NCBI GenBank assembly: GCA_001310715.1
Contig: BAXV01000020.1
Span: 1 to 60,410, forward strand
Length of the DNA: 60,410 bases
Reading direction: 5' to 3'
From: Pseudovibrio sp. JCM 19062
GTDB lineage: Bacteria > Pseudomonadota > Alphaproteobacteria > Rhizobiales > Stappiaceae
The notes under the pieces are model-generated. The model was not told the origin of the DNA and did no database searches. It saw only the letters and a list, made by a program, of their open reading frames with translations. Positions 28,716 to 39,208 of the stretch are shown here, piece after piece. Position numbers and translations under genes: made by a program. Numbering within the stretch: position 1 is the first letter of the stretch; each line of letters starts with the position of its first letter.

Positions 28716-29492
28716 ATGAACCAATCCAATGAAGACCATCAGGAGCCTCGCGATCCCTACGTTCAAAGACCAGCGCGGGAGCCGATGTTCAATCTGCCGC
28801 CTGTGGTTGTCGGACTTTCTCTGATCTTTATTGGGATACATCTGGTTCGCGTTTATGTTTTGTCCCCTTATGCAGATGAGCAAACTTTACGATTGTTTGC
28901 CTTCTGGCCGGTTCGGTATGTGAGCGATCTTTCAACGCAGTACTCCTGGCCGGGAGAGAGCTTTTCAGCGGTTTGGAGTTTCCTGACCTACGGTTTCTTG
29001 CATGGTAGTGCCCAGCACATTGGTTTTAACATCCTCTGGATGGCTGTGTTTGGAAGCGCGGTTGCACGGCGTTTTGGTGCGATGCGTTTCTTGTTGCTAT
29101 CTGCGGTTTGCGCTGTTGCGGGAGCTGGAGCGCATCTTGCCACGAACTGGGGGGAAAGCATTCCGGTGATTGGTGCTTCTGCAGCTGTTTCAGGACAGAT
29201 GGCGGCGTCCCTACGCTTTATCTTTGAGGCTGGCGGACCAATGAGTGCGTTCCGACGACACGACAGTGTAGCCTATTCCGTGCCAGCGCGTCCGTTGATG
29301 GAGGCGCTGAGTGACAGCCGTGTTCTTACCTTTATTCTGGTTTGGTTTGGACTTAACGCCCTCTTTGGTATCTGGTCTGCGCCAATTGCAGGTGAGGGAG
29401 CAAATATTGCATGGCAAGCCCACGTGGGTGGCTTTATTGCGGGTCTGGTTTTGTTCCCGCTGCTGGATCCGGTTAAAGCTCGTAGAACTTAG
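28716..29492 (+). CDS. Rhomboid-family intramembrane serine protease
   Basis: An intact 258-residue protein with about six hydrophobic segments. The catalytic Ser lies in IGASAAVSGQMAA (GxSx), and the catalytic His in WQAHVGGFIAGLVLF near the C-terminus. HIGFNILWMAVFGSAVARRF matches the conserved His/Asn segment of the family. Rhomboids cut single-pass membrane proteins within or next to the membrane. The substrate is unknown. The 460-bp upstream gap contains a strong orphan hairpin. Confidence 0.9.
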   Translation: MNQSNEDHQEPRDPYVQRPAREPMFNLPPVVVGLSLIFIGIHLVRVYVLSPYADEQTLRLFAFWPVRYVSDLSTQYSWPGESFSAVWSFLTYGFLHGSAQHIGFNILWMAVFGSAVARRFGAMRFLLLSAVCAVAGAGAHLATNWGESIPVIGASAAVSGQMAASLRFIFEAGGPMSAFRRHDSVAYSVPARPLMEALSDSRVLTFILVWFGLNALFGIWSAPIAGEGANIAWQAHVGGFIAGLVLFPLLDPVKARRT

Positions 29493-29648
29493 AAGTTTAG
29501 TAGTCAGCTACCTACATATGTTAACAGCACGTGAGTTGGTGACTAGGCAAGCATTGTTTTTTTTGTGCCATGATACCGCTGGGTTAGATTTGTTCTCTTC
29601 CTCTTTTTTCACAAGAAGAAGGTTGGCATAGCATATGAGGAGGTCGCC

Positions 29649-30080
29649 ATGACAGTTGCTGCCATATTAAACAGCAAAGGGCGGGATGTTTATACGGAGC
29701 CTAGCACACGTAGTTTGAGCGAGATATGCGCAAGTCTTGGAGGACGGCGTATCGGTGCGATTGTGCTTTGTGATGAACCAGGTGTAATTGTTGGGATCGC
29801 GTCGGAACGTGACGTGGTTCGGGCGATTGCGATGGAAGGACCTGACTCGCTTGCCCAACCTGTTAGCGAATACATGACCAAAGAAGTAGCCGTTTGCGGT
29901 GAAACGGATTCCGTGAACGGCGTCATGGCTCGCATGACTGAAGGTCGGTTCCGCCATATGCCTGTCGTGGAAGACGGCAAGCTTATTGGCCTTGTTTCAA
30001 TCGGTGATATCGTGAAGTTCCGAATTGCCCAGGTTGAACGCGAAGCAGACGACATGCGGAGCTATATTCAGGCTGTTTAG
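29649..30080 (+). CDS. Protein with two CBS domains
   Basis: An intact 143-residue protein made almost entirely of a CBS pair: VGIASERDVVRAIAMEGPDS closes the first, and MTEGRFRHMPVVEDGKLIGL with VSIGDIVKFRI the second. CBS pairs bind adenine nucleotides and act as energy or redox switches on partner proteins. A short N-terminal segment and a C-terminal helix flank them. GGAGG precedes the start. It stands alone between the rhomboid gene and the patatin gene on the other strand, so the partner is unknown. Confidence 0.9.
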   Translation: MTVAAILNSKGRDVYTEPSTRSLSEICASLGGRRIGAIVLCDEPGVIVGIASERDVVRAIAMEGPDSLAQPVSEYMTKEVAVCGETDSVNGVMARMTEGRFRHMPVVEDGKLIGLVSIGDIVKFRIAQVEREADDMRSYIQAV

Positions 30081-30192
30081 ACTGATAGTTTGCTGCTGTG
30101 CTGTTAAGGTACAGCAGCCATGCTCACCACAGAGCAACCCTCCCAAATATGCATAGGTTGAGTGGGTCACTGCGTGATCTCGCTGTGTTTGA

Positions 30193-31197
30193 TTATGGCC
30201 GTATTTCCGCCAGCTGTTTAATGTCGGGAAGCGCGCGGCAGGTGGTTTCATAGCCCACGCGAATTGCTTCTTCACCGCGGTGGAAATCGAAAAGACCAAA
30301 TGGGACAGCCGAAGTGTCAGGATTGTATCGGGTGGGTCTCCGGCGAGCCTTGAGCGGCCAATCCGGTCCTGAATGATGTTGTAGCTGTCCATCATGACAC
30401 CAGAGATACCGGGCAACCCTTTGGCTTTGCGCCAAAGATCTGCCGACGCAACATGCGTTTAATTGGGCCGCCAGGTTCGTTTTGAAGTTTGTTGCCAATC
30501 TCCGGAATCATGTCCTTAGGGATCGGGGGAAGCTCGTGCACGACAGTGGACCCGCGCCCAAAGGTGTCGGAGTTCAGGTTGATCGCAATGACGGCTCTTG
30601 CGCCATGGCCCGGCAGACCGAGACGGGGATTGGGTTGACCAGCGCGCCGTCGACCAGCCAGCGGCCTCCGTATGCGACTGGTTCGAAGACACCGGGAAGT
30701 GAAGTGGAGCAGCGCATGGCTTGTGTGAGCAGGCCCTTCTTGAGCCAGATTTCGTGACCTGTCCCGAGTTCGGTTGCAACAGCTGCAAACGGTCGGTCAA
30801 GGTCTTCGATCATGATCCCGCCGAAGTGGTCTTCGAACAATGCCAGAAGCTTCTTGCCGGAGATCAGGCCGGAGCCGCCGAAGGAGAGGTCGACCATGCC
30901 GAAGACGCGGCGACGGGAGAGGGAAACAACCCATTCTTCCAGTTGGTCAAGCTTGCCGCAAAGATAACAGCCACCGACGACTGCGCCAATTGACGTGCCT
31001 GCGATGAAGTCGAGCTGAATACCGGCTTCCGAGAGGGCTTTGAGGACGCCAATGTGGGCCCAGCCGCGAGCTGCGCCACCACCAAGTGCCAAACCAATAC
31101 CGGGTGTTATTTCCGGTTCAGGAATGGCGACCGGTGTTTCAGGCTCGGTTTCAACGGGTTGTTTGCTGTTTGGCCACAGACTGAGATTTTGCAGCAC
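30193..31197 (-). CDS. Patatin-like phospholipase (RssA type), frame-broken
   Basis: A cytoplasmic or membrane-associated serine lipase/esterase. Motifs are GGGAARGWAHIG (oxyanion hole), IAGTSIGAVVGG (nucleophile Ser) and LVDGALVNPIP (catalytic Asp). Frame changes near 30600 and 30300 break the C-terminal half, whose last part reads VGYETTCRALPDIKQLAE. Joined length is about 335 residues. It resembles the RssA subgroup. It is upstream of hisI on the same strand with a 100-bp gap. A second patatin, of lipoprotein type, lies at 58591; they are not duplicates of each other. Confidence 0.88.
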
Positions 31198-31299
31198 TGG
31201 CTTCTCCCCGGTTGTCTTCAGGTCAAATTAGTCCATATTACCCTTAGGGAATTATGGGGCTTAAACCTATAAAAAGACTGAATCAGGGCGCAGCGAAAC

Positions 31300-31771
31300 C
31301 TAGGGTTTATTCCCGTAGACTTCTTGGGGGTCATAAACCGGAGCTGCTTCGGCCTTTTCAAGCCAGACTTCGCCAGTGTCGTTTGAGTTCACTTTGCGGA
31401 AGAAGCACGAGCGGTATCCGACGTGGCAGGTTGCCCCGTTGCCCTGGACTTTGACCCGGAGCCAGATAGCATCCTGATCGCAATCTGTACGGATCTCGAG
31501 GACTTCCTGCACCTGACCCGATGTGCCACCCTTTTTCCAGTATTCCTGACGGGAGCGGCTCCAGTACCAGGCTTCGCCTGTTTCGATTGTACGGCGCAGG
31601 CTCTCGGCGTTCATATAGCCCACCATGAGCAGTTCGCCGCTATCAAAATCAGTTACAGCAGCAGCAATCAAACCGTGTTCGTCAAATTTCGGGCAGAGTT
31701 CATCGCCCAGCTCAACTGCTTTTTTTGTCAGCACGCGGCGCGAAGCCGTCGGCTTTTATATTCGTTGACAT
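31300..31771 (-). CDS. hisI: Phosphoribosyl-AMP cyclohydrolase
   Basis: Third step of histidine synthesis: it opens the purine ring of phosphoribosyl-AMP. Metal and substrate residues are visible in [29 protein letters not shown] and [11 protein letters not shown]. The intact part begins in-frame at 31734, but the natural start is probably ATG 31771 ([17 protein letters not shown]). An A7 run near 31722 is one base too long or too short, and fixing it joins the two parts into about 157 residues. It lies between a patatin gene and folE, all leftward. Confidence 0.9.
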
Positions 31772-31805
31772 GAAATGCTCGAATTTTCTAGTGAATGGCC
31801 CGTAA

Positions 31806-32439
31806 CTACGAACGGACCATTGTCATAAAGCGGACCTGCTCAGGCACGTTGTCTTCAAAAACGCCGGAGAACCGGTTGGTGAGTGTTGATACACCTTGTT
31901 TTTGAATGCCGCGCATGGACATGCACTGATGTTCGGCTTCGATCATGACGGCAACGCCACGAGGAGCCAGATACTTTTCCAGTGCCGTTGCGATCTGAAC
32001 GGTCAGGTGTTCCTGTGTCTGAAGACGGCGTGCGTAAATCTCTACGACACGTGCGATCTTGGACAGGCCGACGACGGCATGATCGGGATAGTATGCGATG
32101 TGTGCTCTACCTGTGAACGGCAGCACATGGTGCTCACAGAAAGAGGTGAAAGAGATATCTTTCACCAGAACGATATCGTTGTATCCACCGACTTCTTCAA
32201 AAGTACGTTCCAGATGCTCGCGAGGATCTTCGTTGTATCCAGAAAAAAAGATCTTCGTAGGCTTTGATGACGCGCTTGGGTGTATCCAGCAAGCCTTCAC
32301 GCTCAGGATCGTCGCCAATCCATTGGAGAAGTACGCGCGCAGCAGCCTCAGCTTCAGCCCGGCTAGGGCGGTTGGGGAGCTTGTTGTCTTCTGTAGCCGT
32401 GGGATCGGTTTCCGTAACCGGTCTCAAAACAGCGTCCAT
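31806..32439 (-). CDS. folE: GTP cyclohydrolase I, frame-broken
   Basis: First enzyme of folate synthesis: converts GTP to dihydroneopterin triphosphate. Zinc and catalytic residues are in [18 protein letters not shown] and [11 protein letters not shown]. The N-terminal half ([20 protein letters not shown]) is joined by a frame change at an A7/T7 run near 32250, where [14 protein letters not shown] would follow. Total about 211 residues. It is divergent from the Fe-S scaffold gene and upstream of hisI. Confidence 0.92.
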
Positions 32440-32854
32440 ATTATGTCTCCAACAATACGCAGGCGATAAGTGTCATTCAGAACATACTTCTCTTAAAAAA
32501 AACACTGAACCCGCCATAGGTTCCTGCGCAACAACTATTTTCGTTGGCCTGTTTTACGTTCAGGCTCTTCCCATTGTGATACGCAAATCCAGGACTTACC
32601 TTTAGAAACGGGAGTATGGAGCAGGGTATATTCTGCGACAACCCGTTTAGATAGCCAATGAATTGGCCCCTATGGTTTCTTCTAGGTAATGTGTGCTAGA
32701 TTGCGATATTCCGCTTTTGACCTCTAGCAAGGTCTCCGCAGCAGCCCCTATATAAGATAGATGTCTTGGTTAGGAAAGGGTCTTCCCTTATTAGAGTGAG
32801 CCAAGGTTGCTTTAGGTTAAGAAGCAGATTTCAAAATAGTAGCCAGAGTTTTGC
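32440..32854. other. Divergent promoter region, folE / scaffold gene
   Basis: 415 bp with no supported ORF or RNA. It must hold the promoters of both folE and the scaffold-yidD pair. Confidence 0.5.
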
Positions 32855-33289
32855 ATGTTGGACGACATTTACAATAGTAAGATCCTTGAGTTTGCAGGGA
32901 ATATTCCTCTCTTGGGACACTTAGATGCCCCGCAGGCTCAGGCAAAAGCGCATTCGCGACTGTGTGGTTCGACGGTGAGTGTAGAGGTCTGTCTAGCCGA
33001 TGGTCTAATCTCTTCTTTTGCCCAGGACGTCAAAGCATGTGCACTTGGACAGGCATCTGCGTCCATTTTGGGCCGACACGTGATTGGTGCCACACCCGTA
33101 GAAATTCGGGAGGCGTACGCGCAACTTCACGCGATGTTGAAGGAGAATGGTCCGCCGCCAACGGGGCGCTTTGCTGATCTGTCTTTCCTTGAGCCGGTGC
33201 GTGACTACAAGGCGCGTCATGCCTCCACCATGCTTGCTTTTGAGGCTTTGGTGAATGCGCTTGATGATATCGAAGCTGAAGTTGCTTAA
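32855..33289 (+). CDS. Iron-sulfur cluster assembly scaffold-like protein (NifU_N/IscU fold)
   Basis: A 144-residue protein with the IscU/NifU N-terminal fold. Two of the three classical Cys ligands are seen: in SRLCGSTVSVEV and DVKACALGQASASIL. At the third position the sequence reads DYKARHASTMLAFEAL, without a Cys. Such two-Cys versions are the usual partner of yidD in rhizobia and may not carry a cluster in the classical way. The yidD start is 11 bp downstream. The family call is firm; the activity is uncertain. Confidence 0.85.
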   Translation: MLDDIYNSKILEFAGNIPLLGHLDAPQAQAKAHSRLCGSTVSVEVCLADGLISSFAQDVKACALGQASASILGRHVIGATPVEIREAYAQLHAMLKENGPPPTGRFADLSFLEPVRDYKARHASTMLAFEALVNALDDIEAEVA

Positions 33290-33300
33290 GGCATTTTGCA

Positions 33301-33612
33301 ATGTGTAAGCGTGAACCGCTCCCATCTCATAGGCCTGCCAGCTTGATGGCGCGCTTCGGGATCGGGCTTATCTGGATCTACCAGCACAGTTTATCCTTGA
33401 TATTGGGGCGGGCCTGTCGCTATCAGCCGTCCTGCTCTCATTATACAGCAGAGGCTATGGCTCAGTTTGGTTTCTGGCGCGGTGGTTGGATCGGGTTGTC
33501 GCGGATCGTGCGCTGCAATCCTTACGGGGCGAGCGGGTATGATCCTGTTCCGGTCCGTCTGCCCGAGAATTCAAGATGGTATATGCCATGGCGCTATGCA
33601 CTGGACTGGTGA
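33301..33612 (+). CDS. yidD: Membrane protein insertion efficiency factor
   Basis: A 103-residue YidD protein. RYQPSCSHYTAEAMAQFGFW and RIVRCNPYGASGYDPVP are the family core. YidD helps the YidC insertase place proteins in the inner membrane. Usually encoded near rnpA, rpmH and yidC, but in rhizobia it stands beside an IscU-like gene, as here. The N-terminal ATG at 33301 includes a basic leader before the conserved helix; a later start is possible. Confidence 0.93.
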   Translation: MCKREPLPSHRPASLMARFGIGLIWIYQHSLSLILGRACRYQPSCSHYTAEAMAQFGFWRGGWIGLSRIVRCNPYGASGYDPVPVRLPENSRWYMPWRYALDW

Positions 33613-33670
33613 CCACATTGATCCCAAAACCCGTTTTGATTTGAAAGACTAAAGGCCGTGCCTGCACCTG

Positions 33671-34223
33671 TTACGGGCAGGCGAAGTTGCTTTCTTGTTC
33701 TTCGGTTGGCACCGGGAGAACTGCAAACTCACCCATGATGGAAAGGTTCTCGTAGGCTGCGAGTTCACGACCACGCCATAGGCCTTGCCGCTGGTGGTAT
33801 CCAGCGTCCAGATCCAGCCCAGATTGGATTCCTGCGGATCGTCCTTCCATGAGATCTGAATGACATCTGGGTGATCTGTTGCACAGTGTATCTTGCCGAG
33901 CCTTTGCTGCTGCCAAGTTCCGAGGTTGTGTTCCACGCGAGGGCTTCTGTATTGCAAATGAAGGCTGTAAATTTCTCCTCCATGGCTCCGGCACCTTCCT
34001 TCATTGCTGACCAGGCGAAATTCAGCGATTGGCCAAGCCATTGTTCTGCTGCCTGATCAGGAGGAGTGGTGCCATTGTCTGCTTGTGCGTGGGTGCTGAG
34101 GTTCTTGCTCACAGGGACAGGTGGGCCGTCAGCGGCGCTCTTAGCGTGCGGCTGTGCTGCTGTCAGACCTGCTGACTGGATCAGGAACATCGTGCTGGCA
34201 CTCAGGATTGCTATGGTTTTCAT
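33671..34223 (-). CDS. Hypothetical exported protein, frame-broken
   Basis: A signal peptide (AILSASTMFLIQSAGLTAAQ) and a mature part with FAWSAMKEGAGAMEEKFTAF, CATDHPDVIQISW and SNLGWIWTLDTTSGKAYGVV. Frames change near 33885 and 33765; the ending MGEFAVLPVPTEEQESNFAC fits best and stops at 33671. About 183 residues. No family is recognised. A second start at 34241 is possible. It lies with another exported protein (34271-34570) between yidD and tRNA-Tyr. Confidence 0.6.
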
Positions 34224-34270
34224 TGTGGTATCCTGTTTCAACTCAACCGGTTTGTGACTGGGGCAGGGGG

Positions 34271-34570
34271 TTAGGGAAGAAATCGTGACCAGAAGCTATC
34301 CCCTTCTTCCGAAGGTTGCTCTTCATCTTTGATTTCGGGCTCTTCACCCATGGCGGAAGGGGCAGACACATGTGGTGCCGGGCTTAATTCGAAATTTGAG
34401 TTATCATCCATCATGGCAGGGTCGCTCTGTTCAACGGGAGGATCTGGTTCGTCGCCATCGCTTGATCCGAGTGACGGCTCGACGGCAATTTGGGCAAGGG
34501 CAGGCGGTGAGAAGGACGCGAAAACCAGTCCAGCGACTAAAAGGTGCGGTAAAATGGTTTGCCTGCTCAT
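34271..34570 (-). CDS. Hypothetical exported acidic protein
   Basis: 99 residues: a signal peptide (LLVAGLVFASFSPPALAQ) followed by an acidic, Pro/Ser-rich low-complexity segment rich in Glu and Asp. No domain is recognised. It precedes the exported protein above on the same strand by 30 bp, so they likely form a two-gene unit. Confidence 0.6.
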   Translation of the reverse strand: MSRQTILPHLLVAGLVFASFSPPALAQIAVEPSLGSSDGDEPDPPVEQSDPAMMDDNSNFELSPAPHVSAPSAMGEEPEIKDEEQPSEEGDSFWSRFLP

Positions 34571-34854
34571 TTGGGTGCCTTGTGATGGTTATTGTTCTGT
34601 TCACTCCAAAGCAGAAACTCATAATTTCGATTAAAGATAATGGCTTAATGTAGAATTGCTGCCAGTAACCAGAGGTGGTTCCCGGTTCTTGGCTTAATAA
34701 ATTGCTACTTTCCGGCGCTGGAATTCGTGAAATTTTTGGGATGGGGCCACGTGGAAATGCTTAGGAAAGGCCTGTGCTGTGCGATGTTGTTCACAGATTG
34801 GCGGCCAAAAAGTGTTTTTCCCTATATTTTTCAATCGAATTTTCAAACGAGCGT

Positions 34855-34883
34855 TGACAAGAGGGGTCCAAATGAAGATAACC
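34855..34883 (+). promoter_or_regulatory. Promoter of tRNA-Tyr
   Basis: TTGACA and GATAAC are separated by 17 bases and lie about 40 bp before the tRNA. A good sigma-70-type match. Confidence 0.6.
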
Positions 34884-34920
34884 CGTCCTCACACGGCGCG
34901 GCCAACTTGGCCAATGCGAC

Positions 34921-35005
34921 GGAGGAGTGCCCGAGTGGCTAAAGGGGGCGGACTGTAAATCCGCTGGCTATGCCTACGTTGGTTCGAATCCAACCTCCTC
35001 CACCA
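34921..35005 (+). tRNA. tRNA-Tyr (GUA)
   Basis: An 85-nt class-II tRNA with anticodon GTA in CTGTAAA, a long variable arm, T-arm TTCGAAT and encoded CCA. Identical in all 85 bases to the copy at 59946-60030. Confidence 0.95.
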
Positions 35006-35044
35006 TTTTTCTTTCATAAAATCAATTCGTTAAGATGGACGCGC

Positions 35045-35472
35045 ATGTCTTCGCAAGATTTCGAACATCTCCCTAGTTTTGCCTTTGGTGACAGTCCTGA
35101 GCTTGCTGATCGTTTGCTTGAGCTTGTTCTGAATGGAACAAAGACGGCAACCTGTAGCGACCTGCTTTCGTTTGAAAAAGAAGGTGAGCCGCTACCTCAG
35201 CTGGGTGATCAGTTTGTTGTGGTTGATGGTAAAGGGCAGGCTGCGTGCATTATTGAGCTGGTTACCGTTGATGTGCGTCGGTTTGACGAGATTGATGAGT
35301 CTGGGCCGTTCTGGAAGGCGAGGGTGACCTGAGCCTTGAGTTCTGGCGGGACGCGCACCGCGACTATTTCGAGCGCAATGGCGTTTTCTCTCCGGACATG
35401 AAGCTGGTTTGTGAATACTTTCAGCTGGTGAAGATCTTCAAGCGCGATCAGGCGGCGTCTAAGCCGAACTAA
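35045..35472 (+). CDS. ASCH-domain protein, frame-broken
   Basis: The start is ATG 35045 (MSSQDFEHLPSFAFGDS). LVLNGTKTATCSDL followed by PQLGDQFVVVD and ACIIELVTVDVRRFDEI matches the ASCH (YqfB-like) fold, which binds RNA or small bases. A frame change near 35320 leads into WRDAHRDYFERNG. Total about 142 residues. Its stop overlaps the end of the convergent glycosyltransferase gene by 4 bp. It begins 40 bp after tRNA-Tyr. A role in RNA or nucleoside metabolism is possible but not shown. Confidence 0.8.
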
Positions 35473-36810
35473 ATTTCCTCCAGTTTCTGCGCTCTACCCT
35501 GCAATCCAGATGGTCGCTTGTCCGTGGGTGTGCTGTTGCTCTGAATAATCTGCCAGATATCCTCCTGAACATCTTTCCAGCGCCGAAGCTCGGCGCGTGT
35601 GGGCAGTTCAGCGCGTAAAGCTTCTTTTGATTTCAGTGTAGACAGGATTAAGTCTGCAAGTTCCTGCGCGTTGTGCGGGTCAAAGTACTGGCAATGAGCG
35701 CCGCCGACTTCCGGAATGGACGTTGCGTTGGAGGCCAGCACGGGTGTTCCCATCCAGAGAGCCTCGCCAACCGGGAGGCCGTATCCTTCGAACAAGCTGG
35801 GGTACACAAGTGCAATGGCTTCTTTGTAAAGTGCGGTGAGCTCCGCTTGCGTCGGGGAGTGGACGATCGTCACGTATTTGCCGATGGACGTGTATCTTTC
35901 GTCTTTGTTGAGGCTGGAAAAGGCGCCGTTTGGAATTGCGCCTGCGCATACCAGTTGCGGGAGTTCGGCGTCCGGGTCTTGCTCCAGTATATGAAGGTAT
36001 GCCTCAAAGGCCAGTTTTGCGTTTTTGCGATAGCGGATATCTCCGAGAAGCAGAAAGAAGCCGTTCGTGGGGCGATGTCGTAACGGATAGACTGGCGGCT
36101 TCTCCTGAAACTCGTGTGCTAGGTGAACAATGCTGGTGCTTTGCGGGGAGGGGAGCTTCTGTTCGGCAAGGAATGCCAGAAGGTCGTTCCTCGTGTATTC
36201 GGAGTTGGCAAGAACGTGCGGCCTTGTTGTGACGGTTCGCCTTAGATGCTCCAGCCAGAGTTTTGCTCCAAGATCCTCCTCAAAATCGTTGAGGCGGAGC
36301 GGTGAGATGTCATGGATCATCACGTAAACGGGCACATAAGGTGCGCGGCTCTTTACATATTCCGTCAGGTGCCTTGCCTCTTCCAGATTGCCGAGTGAGA
36401 GGAAGGGGGCGTCGATGTTTTTGAGCGGTTTTCCCAGTGCGTCGCCGTCATAAGCGCCTGCACTCTGTTTTGCTTTGGACTGCAACGCATGCCTTATCTT
36501 GTGAAACAGGCCTTTGAACTTGCGCTTCCTGTACTTTTCCGAGTGGAATTTTTTTTACAGGGGCACCGAGTAGGTTTGGTAGGTGGGTTGGGTCCAGCTC
36601 ATCAGAGGCAAACAGGGCTTCTGCCTTAACGCTCACATATTCATTCTTTCGCACGTCATGGCAGATGAATGTGACTTGGATGTCGTCCTGAAAAAAGCGT
36701 TTGGCGGTCTCGTAAAGCGTTCTGGTGACGCCATTGGCCTGTAATGAGGAGGAGCGGTTCTGCCTCAAGGTGGTCAGATCAAAATAGAGCTTTGGCTTTG
36801 GCGTCTTCAT
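35469..36810 (-). CDS. Glycosyltransferase, GT4 family, frame-broken
   Basis: A GT-B transferase of about 447 residues. The N-terminus (MKTPKPKLYFDLTTL, start 36810) and, after a frame change at a T8 run near 36550, the rest with LLLGDIRYRKNAKLAFEAYL and YPSLFEGYGLPVGEALWMG (the E-x7-E motif) form one protein. A further start at 36849 is possible. It lies apart from the island glycosyltransferases. Its role in surface glycan synthesis is inferred from the family. Confidence 0.8.
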
Positions 36811-37120
36811 GCTCAGCTCCTGATGGCTGGAATAGTGTGCGTCATGCATTCCTTGTGATGGTGGTTACGAATCCTACTCTAGCGGGCAGTATGGGGAGCC
36901 TCATGGGGAATATCTAGCCAAACCGGTGCTTACCCCTTGTTAGCCCGTAACAATTCAAGGTGTGTAACCTGTCGATGAGGTGTATCCAGCCATGGAAAAC
37001 CAAGGTGGTCGCCCTGAATTTCGTCTGGACGCCTGAGAGAGAATTGTTTATTCAGGCTCTTCATGATTAACACCAAACCGCTTACCTGCCTTGTTTGCAG
37101 GAGTGAGCTGGAGACTTGAT
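36811..37120. other. thrS leader region
   Basis: 310 bp without a clear gene. It ends in a possible 18-codon reading frame (37063-37119, three Thr codons) that stops one base before the thrS start. No T-box or attenuator hairpin was recognised. Confidence 0.4.
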
Positions 37121-39064
37121 ATGCTGCAATTTACCTTCCCTGATGAATCTGTTCGCGAATATGACGCTGGTGCAACCGGTGCTGATGTTGCAGGGAGCAT
37201 TTCCAAATCTCTTTTGAAAAAAGCTGTCGCCGTTGCTGTTGACGGCGAGCTGCGTGATCTTTCTGATCCGATTGAAACGAATGCTGCGATTGAAATCGTG
37301 ACCCGTGATGACCCGCGTGCGCTGGAGTTGATCCGCCACGATGCGGCACACGTGATGGCGGAAGCGGTGCAGGAGCTGTGGCCTGAAACCCAGGTTACAA
37401 TTGGCCCTGTTATCGAGAACGGCTTTTACTACGACTTCAAGCGCGATACGCCGTTTACCACTGAAGACCTGCCGAAAATCGAAAAGAAGATGCAGCAGAT
37501 CATTCAGCGGAACGCCAAGTTCACCAAAGAGATCTGGAGCCGCAACGAAGCAAAAGAATACTTTGCTTCTAAAGGGGAAGACTACAAGGTTGAGCTTGTT
37601 GACGCGATCCCTGAGGACGAAACCGTAAAGATCTACAAGCAGGGTGAATGGCTCGACCTTTGTCGCGGTCCGCATATGGCGTCTACCGGTCAGATTGGTC
37701 AGGCCTTCAAACTGATGAAAGTTGCTGGTGCTTACTGGCGCGGCGATTCCAACAATGAGATGCTGACCCGCATTTATGGTACTGCCTGGTCCAATGATAA
37801 GGATCTGAAAGCCTACCTTAATATGCTTGAGGAAGCGGAAAAGCGTGACCACCGTAAGCTTGGCCGCGAAATGGACCTCTATCACTTCCAAGAGGAAGGT
37901 CCGGGTGTTGTCTTCTGGCACCACAAGCTGGCAGCTGTTCCAGAACCTGACCAACTACATGCGTCGCCGTCTTGCTGATGACTATCAGGAAGTGAACGCA
38001 CCGCAGATCCTGGACAAAGCTCTTTGGGAAACTTCCGGTCACTGGGAATGGTACCGCGAGAACATGTTTGCCACTGAGACCGAAGACCACCGCGTCTTTG
38101 CGATCAAGCCGATGAACTGTCCCGGTCACGTGCAGATCTTCAAGCACGGCCTGAAGTCCTACCGTGATCTGCCACTTCGTATGGCCGAGTTTGGTGCGGT
38201 CTCCCGCTACGAGCCATCGGGTGCGCTGCATGGTCTGATGCGCGTTCGTGCGTTTACTCAGGATGATGCGCACATCTTCTGTACTGAAGAGCAGATGGCT
38301 GCGGAATGTCATAAGATCAATGATCTGATCCTGTCCGTTTACAAGGACTTTGGGTTTGAGGAGATCGTTGTGAAGCTCTCAACCGTCCTGAAAAGCGTGT
38401 TGGTTCTGATGAAGTCTGGGATCATGCCGAAGCTGTTATGGCGGAAGTGCTGAAAGAGATTGAGGCGAACTCCGGCGGCAAGATCAAGACTGGCATTCTG
38501 GAAGGCGAAGGCGCGTTCTACGGTCCTAAGTTTGAGTACACCCTGCGTGATGCGATTGGTCGTGAGTGGCAGTGTGGTACTACTCAGGTAGACTTTACAC
38601 TGCCAGAGCGTTTTGGTGCGTTCTACGTTGACAGCGATGGCGAGAAGAAGCAGCCGGTGATGATCCACCGCGCGATCTGCGGGTCTCTGGAACGCTTCCT
38701 TGGTATCCTCATCGAAAACTTTGCGGGTCACTTCCCACTGTGGCTGACACCTCAGCACTTTGTTGTTGCTGCAATCACGTCTGATGCTGATGATTATGCA
38801 AAAGAGGTGCATGCGGCTTTGAAGAAAGCCGGATTGCGTGGTGAGCTGGATCTTCGCAATGAGAAGATCAACTACAAGGTTCGTGAGCACTCACATGCCA
38901 AGATTCCGGTGATCATTGCGGTTGGTAAGCGTGAGGCAGAAGAGAATACGGTCAGCATTCGTCGTCTTGGTTCGCGTGCGCAGACATCCATGACCTTGGA
39001 TGAGGCTGTTGCAAGCCTGACAGAGGAAGCAACTGCACCTGATCTGAAGGAGCAGGCTTCCTAG
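37121..39064 (+). CDS. thrS: Threonyl-tRNA synthetase, frame-broken
   Basis: An essential class-II aminoacyl-tRNA synthetase. Order: TGS domain (from the [11 protein letters not shown] start), SAD editing domain ([20 protein letters not shown] with the HxxxH motif), catalytic core ([40 protein letters not shown]), and anticodon-binding domain ([16 protein letters not shown]). Two frame changes, near 37928 and 38385, split it into three frames although the full 648-residue length is preserved. Because cells need this enzyme, these breaks are most likely sequence errors. CTGGAG precedes the ATG. A terminator follows. Confidence 0.95.
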
Positions 39065-39092
39065 TCTTTCCAAACAGCGCAAGTTTTTTTGA

Positions 39093-39126
39093 AGGCTGGC
39101 AGTACGTTTGTGCTGCCAGCCTTTTT
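39093..39126 (+). terminator. Intrinsic terminator after thrS
   Basis: GGCTGGCAG-N10-CTGCCAGCC hairpin followed by TTTTT. Confidence 0.88.
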
Positions 39127-39208
39127 CTTTGCGGTCTCACTGTCGTCAAAACTTTATGCAAATTTGAGATATCTTAGGCAGGTCAGCCGGAAGTAAAAAC
39201 AAGGGCGA

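Noticed and set aside
28423..28719. 98-codon plus-strand frame whose stop overlaps the rhomboid start (ATGA)
   Set aside because: Its composition is not coding-like, it matches no family, and a strong intrinsic hairpin lies inside it, which argues for a regulatory gap instead.
36811..37120. T-box or attenuator upstream of thrS
   Set aside because: No T-box consensus or competing terminator hairpin seen; T-boxes are rare in this group.
37091..39064. Programmed frameshifting in thrS
   Set aside because: Two shifts without slippery heptamers or downstream structures, and similar breaks in many other genes; sequence error is simpler.
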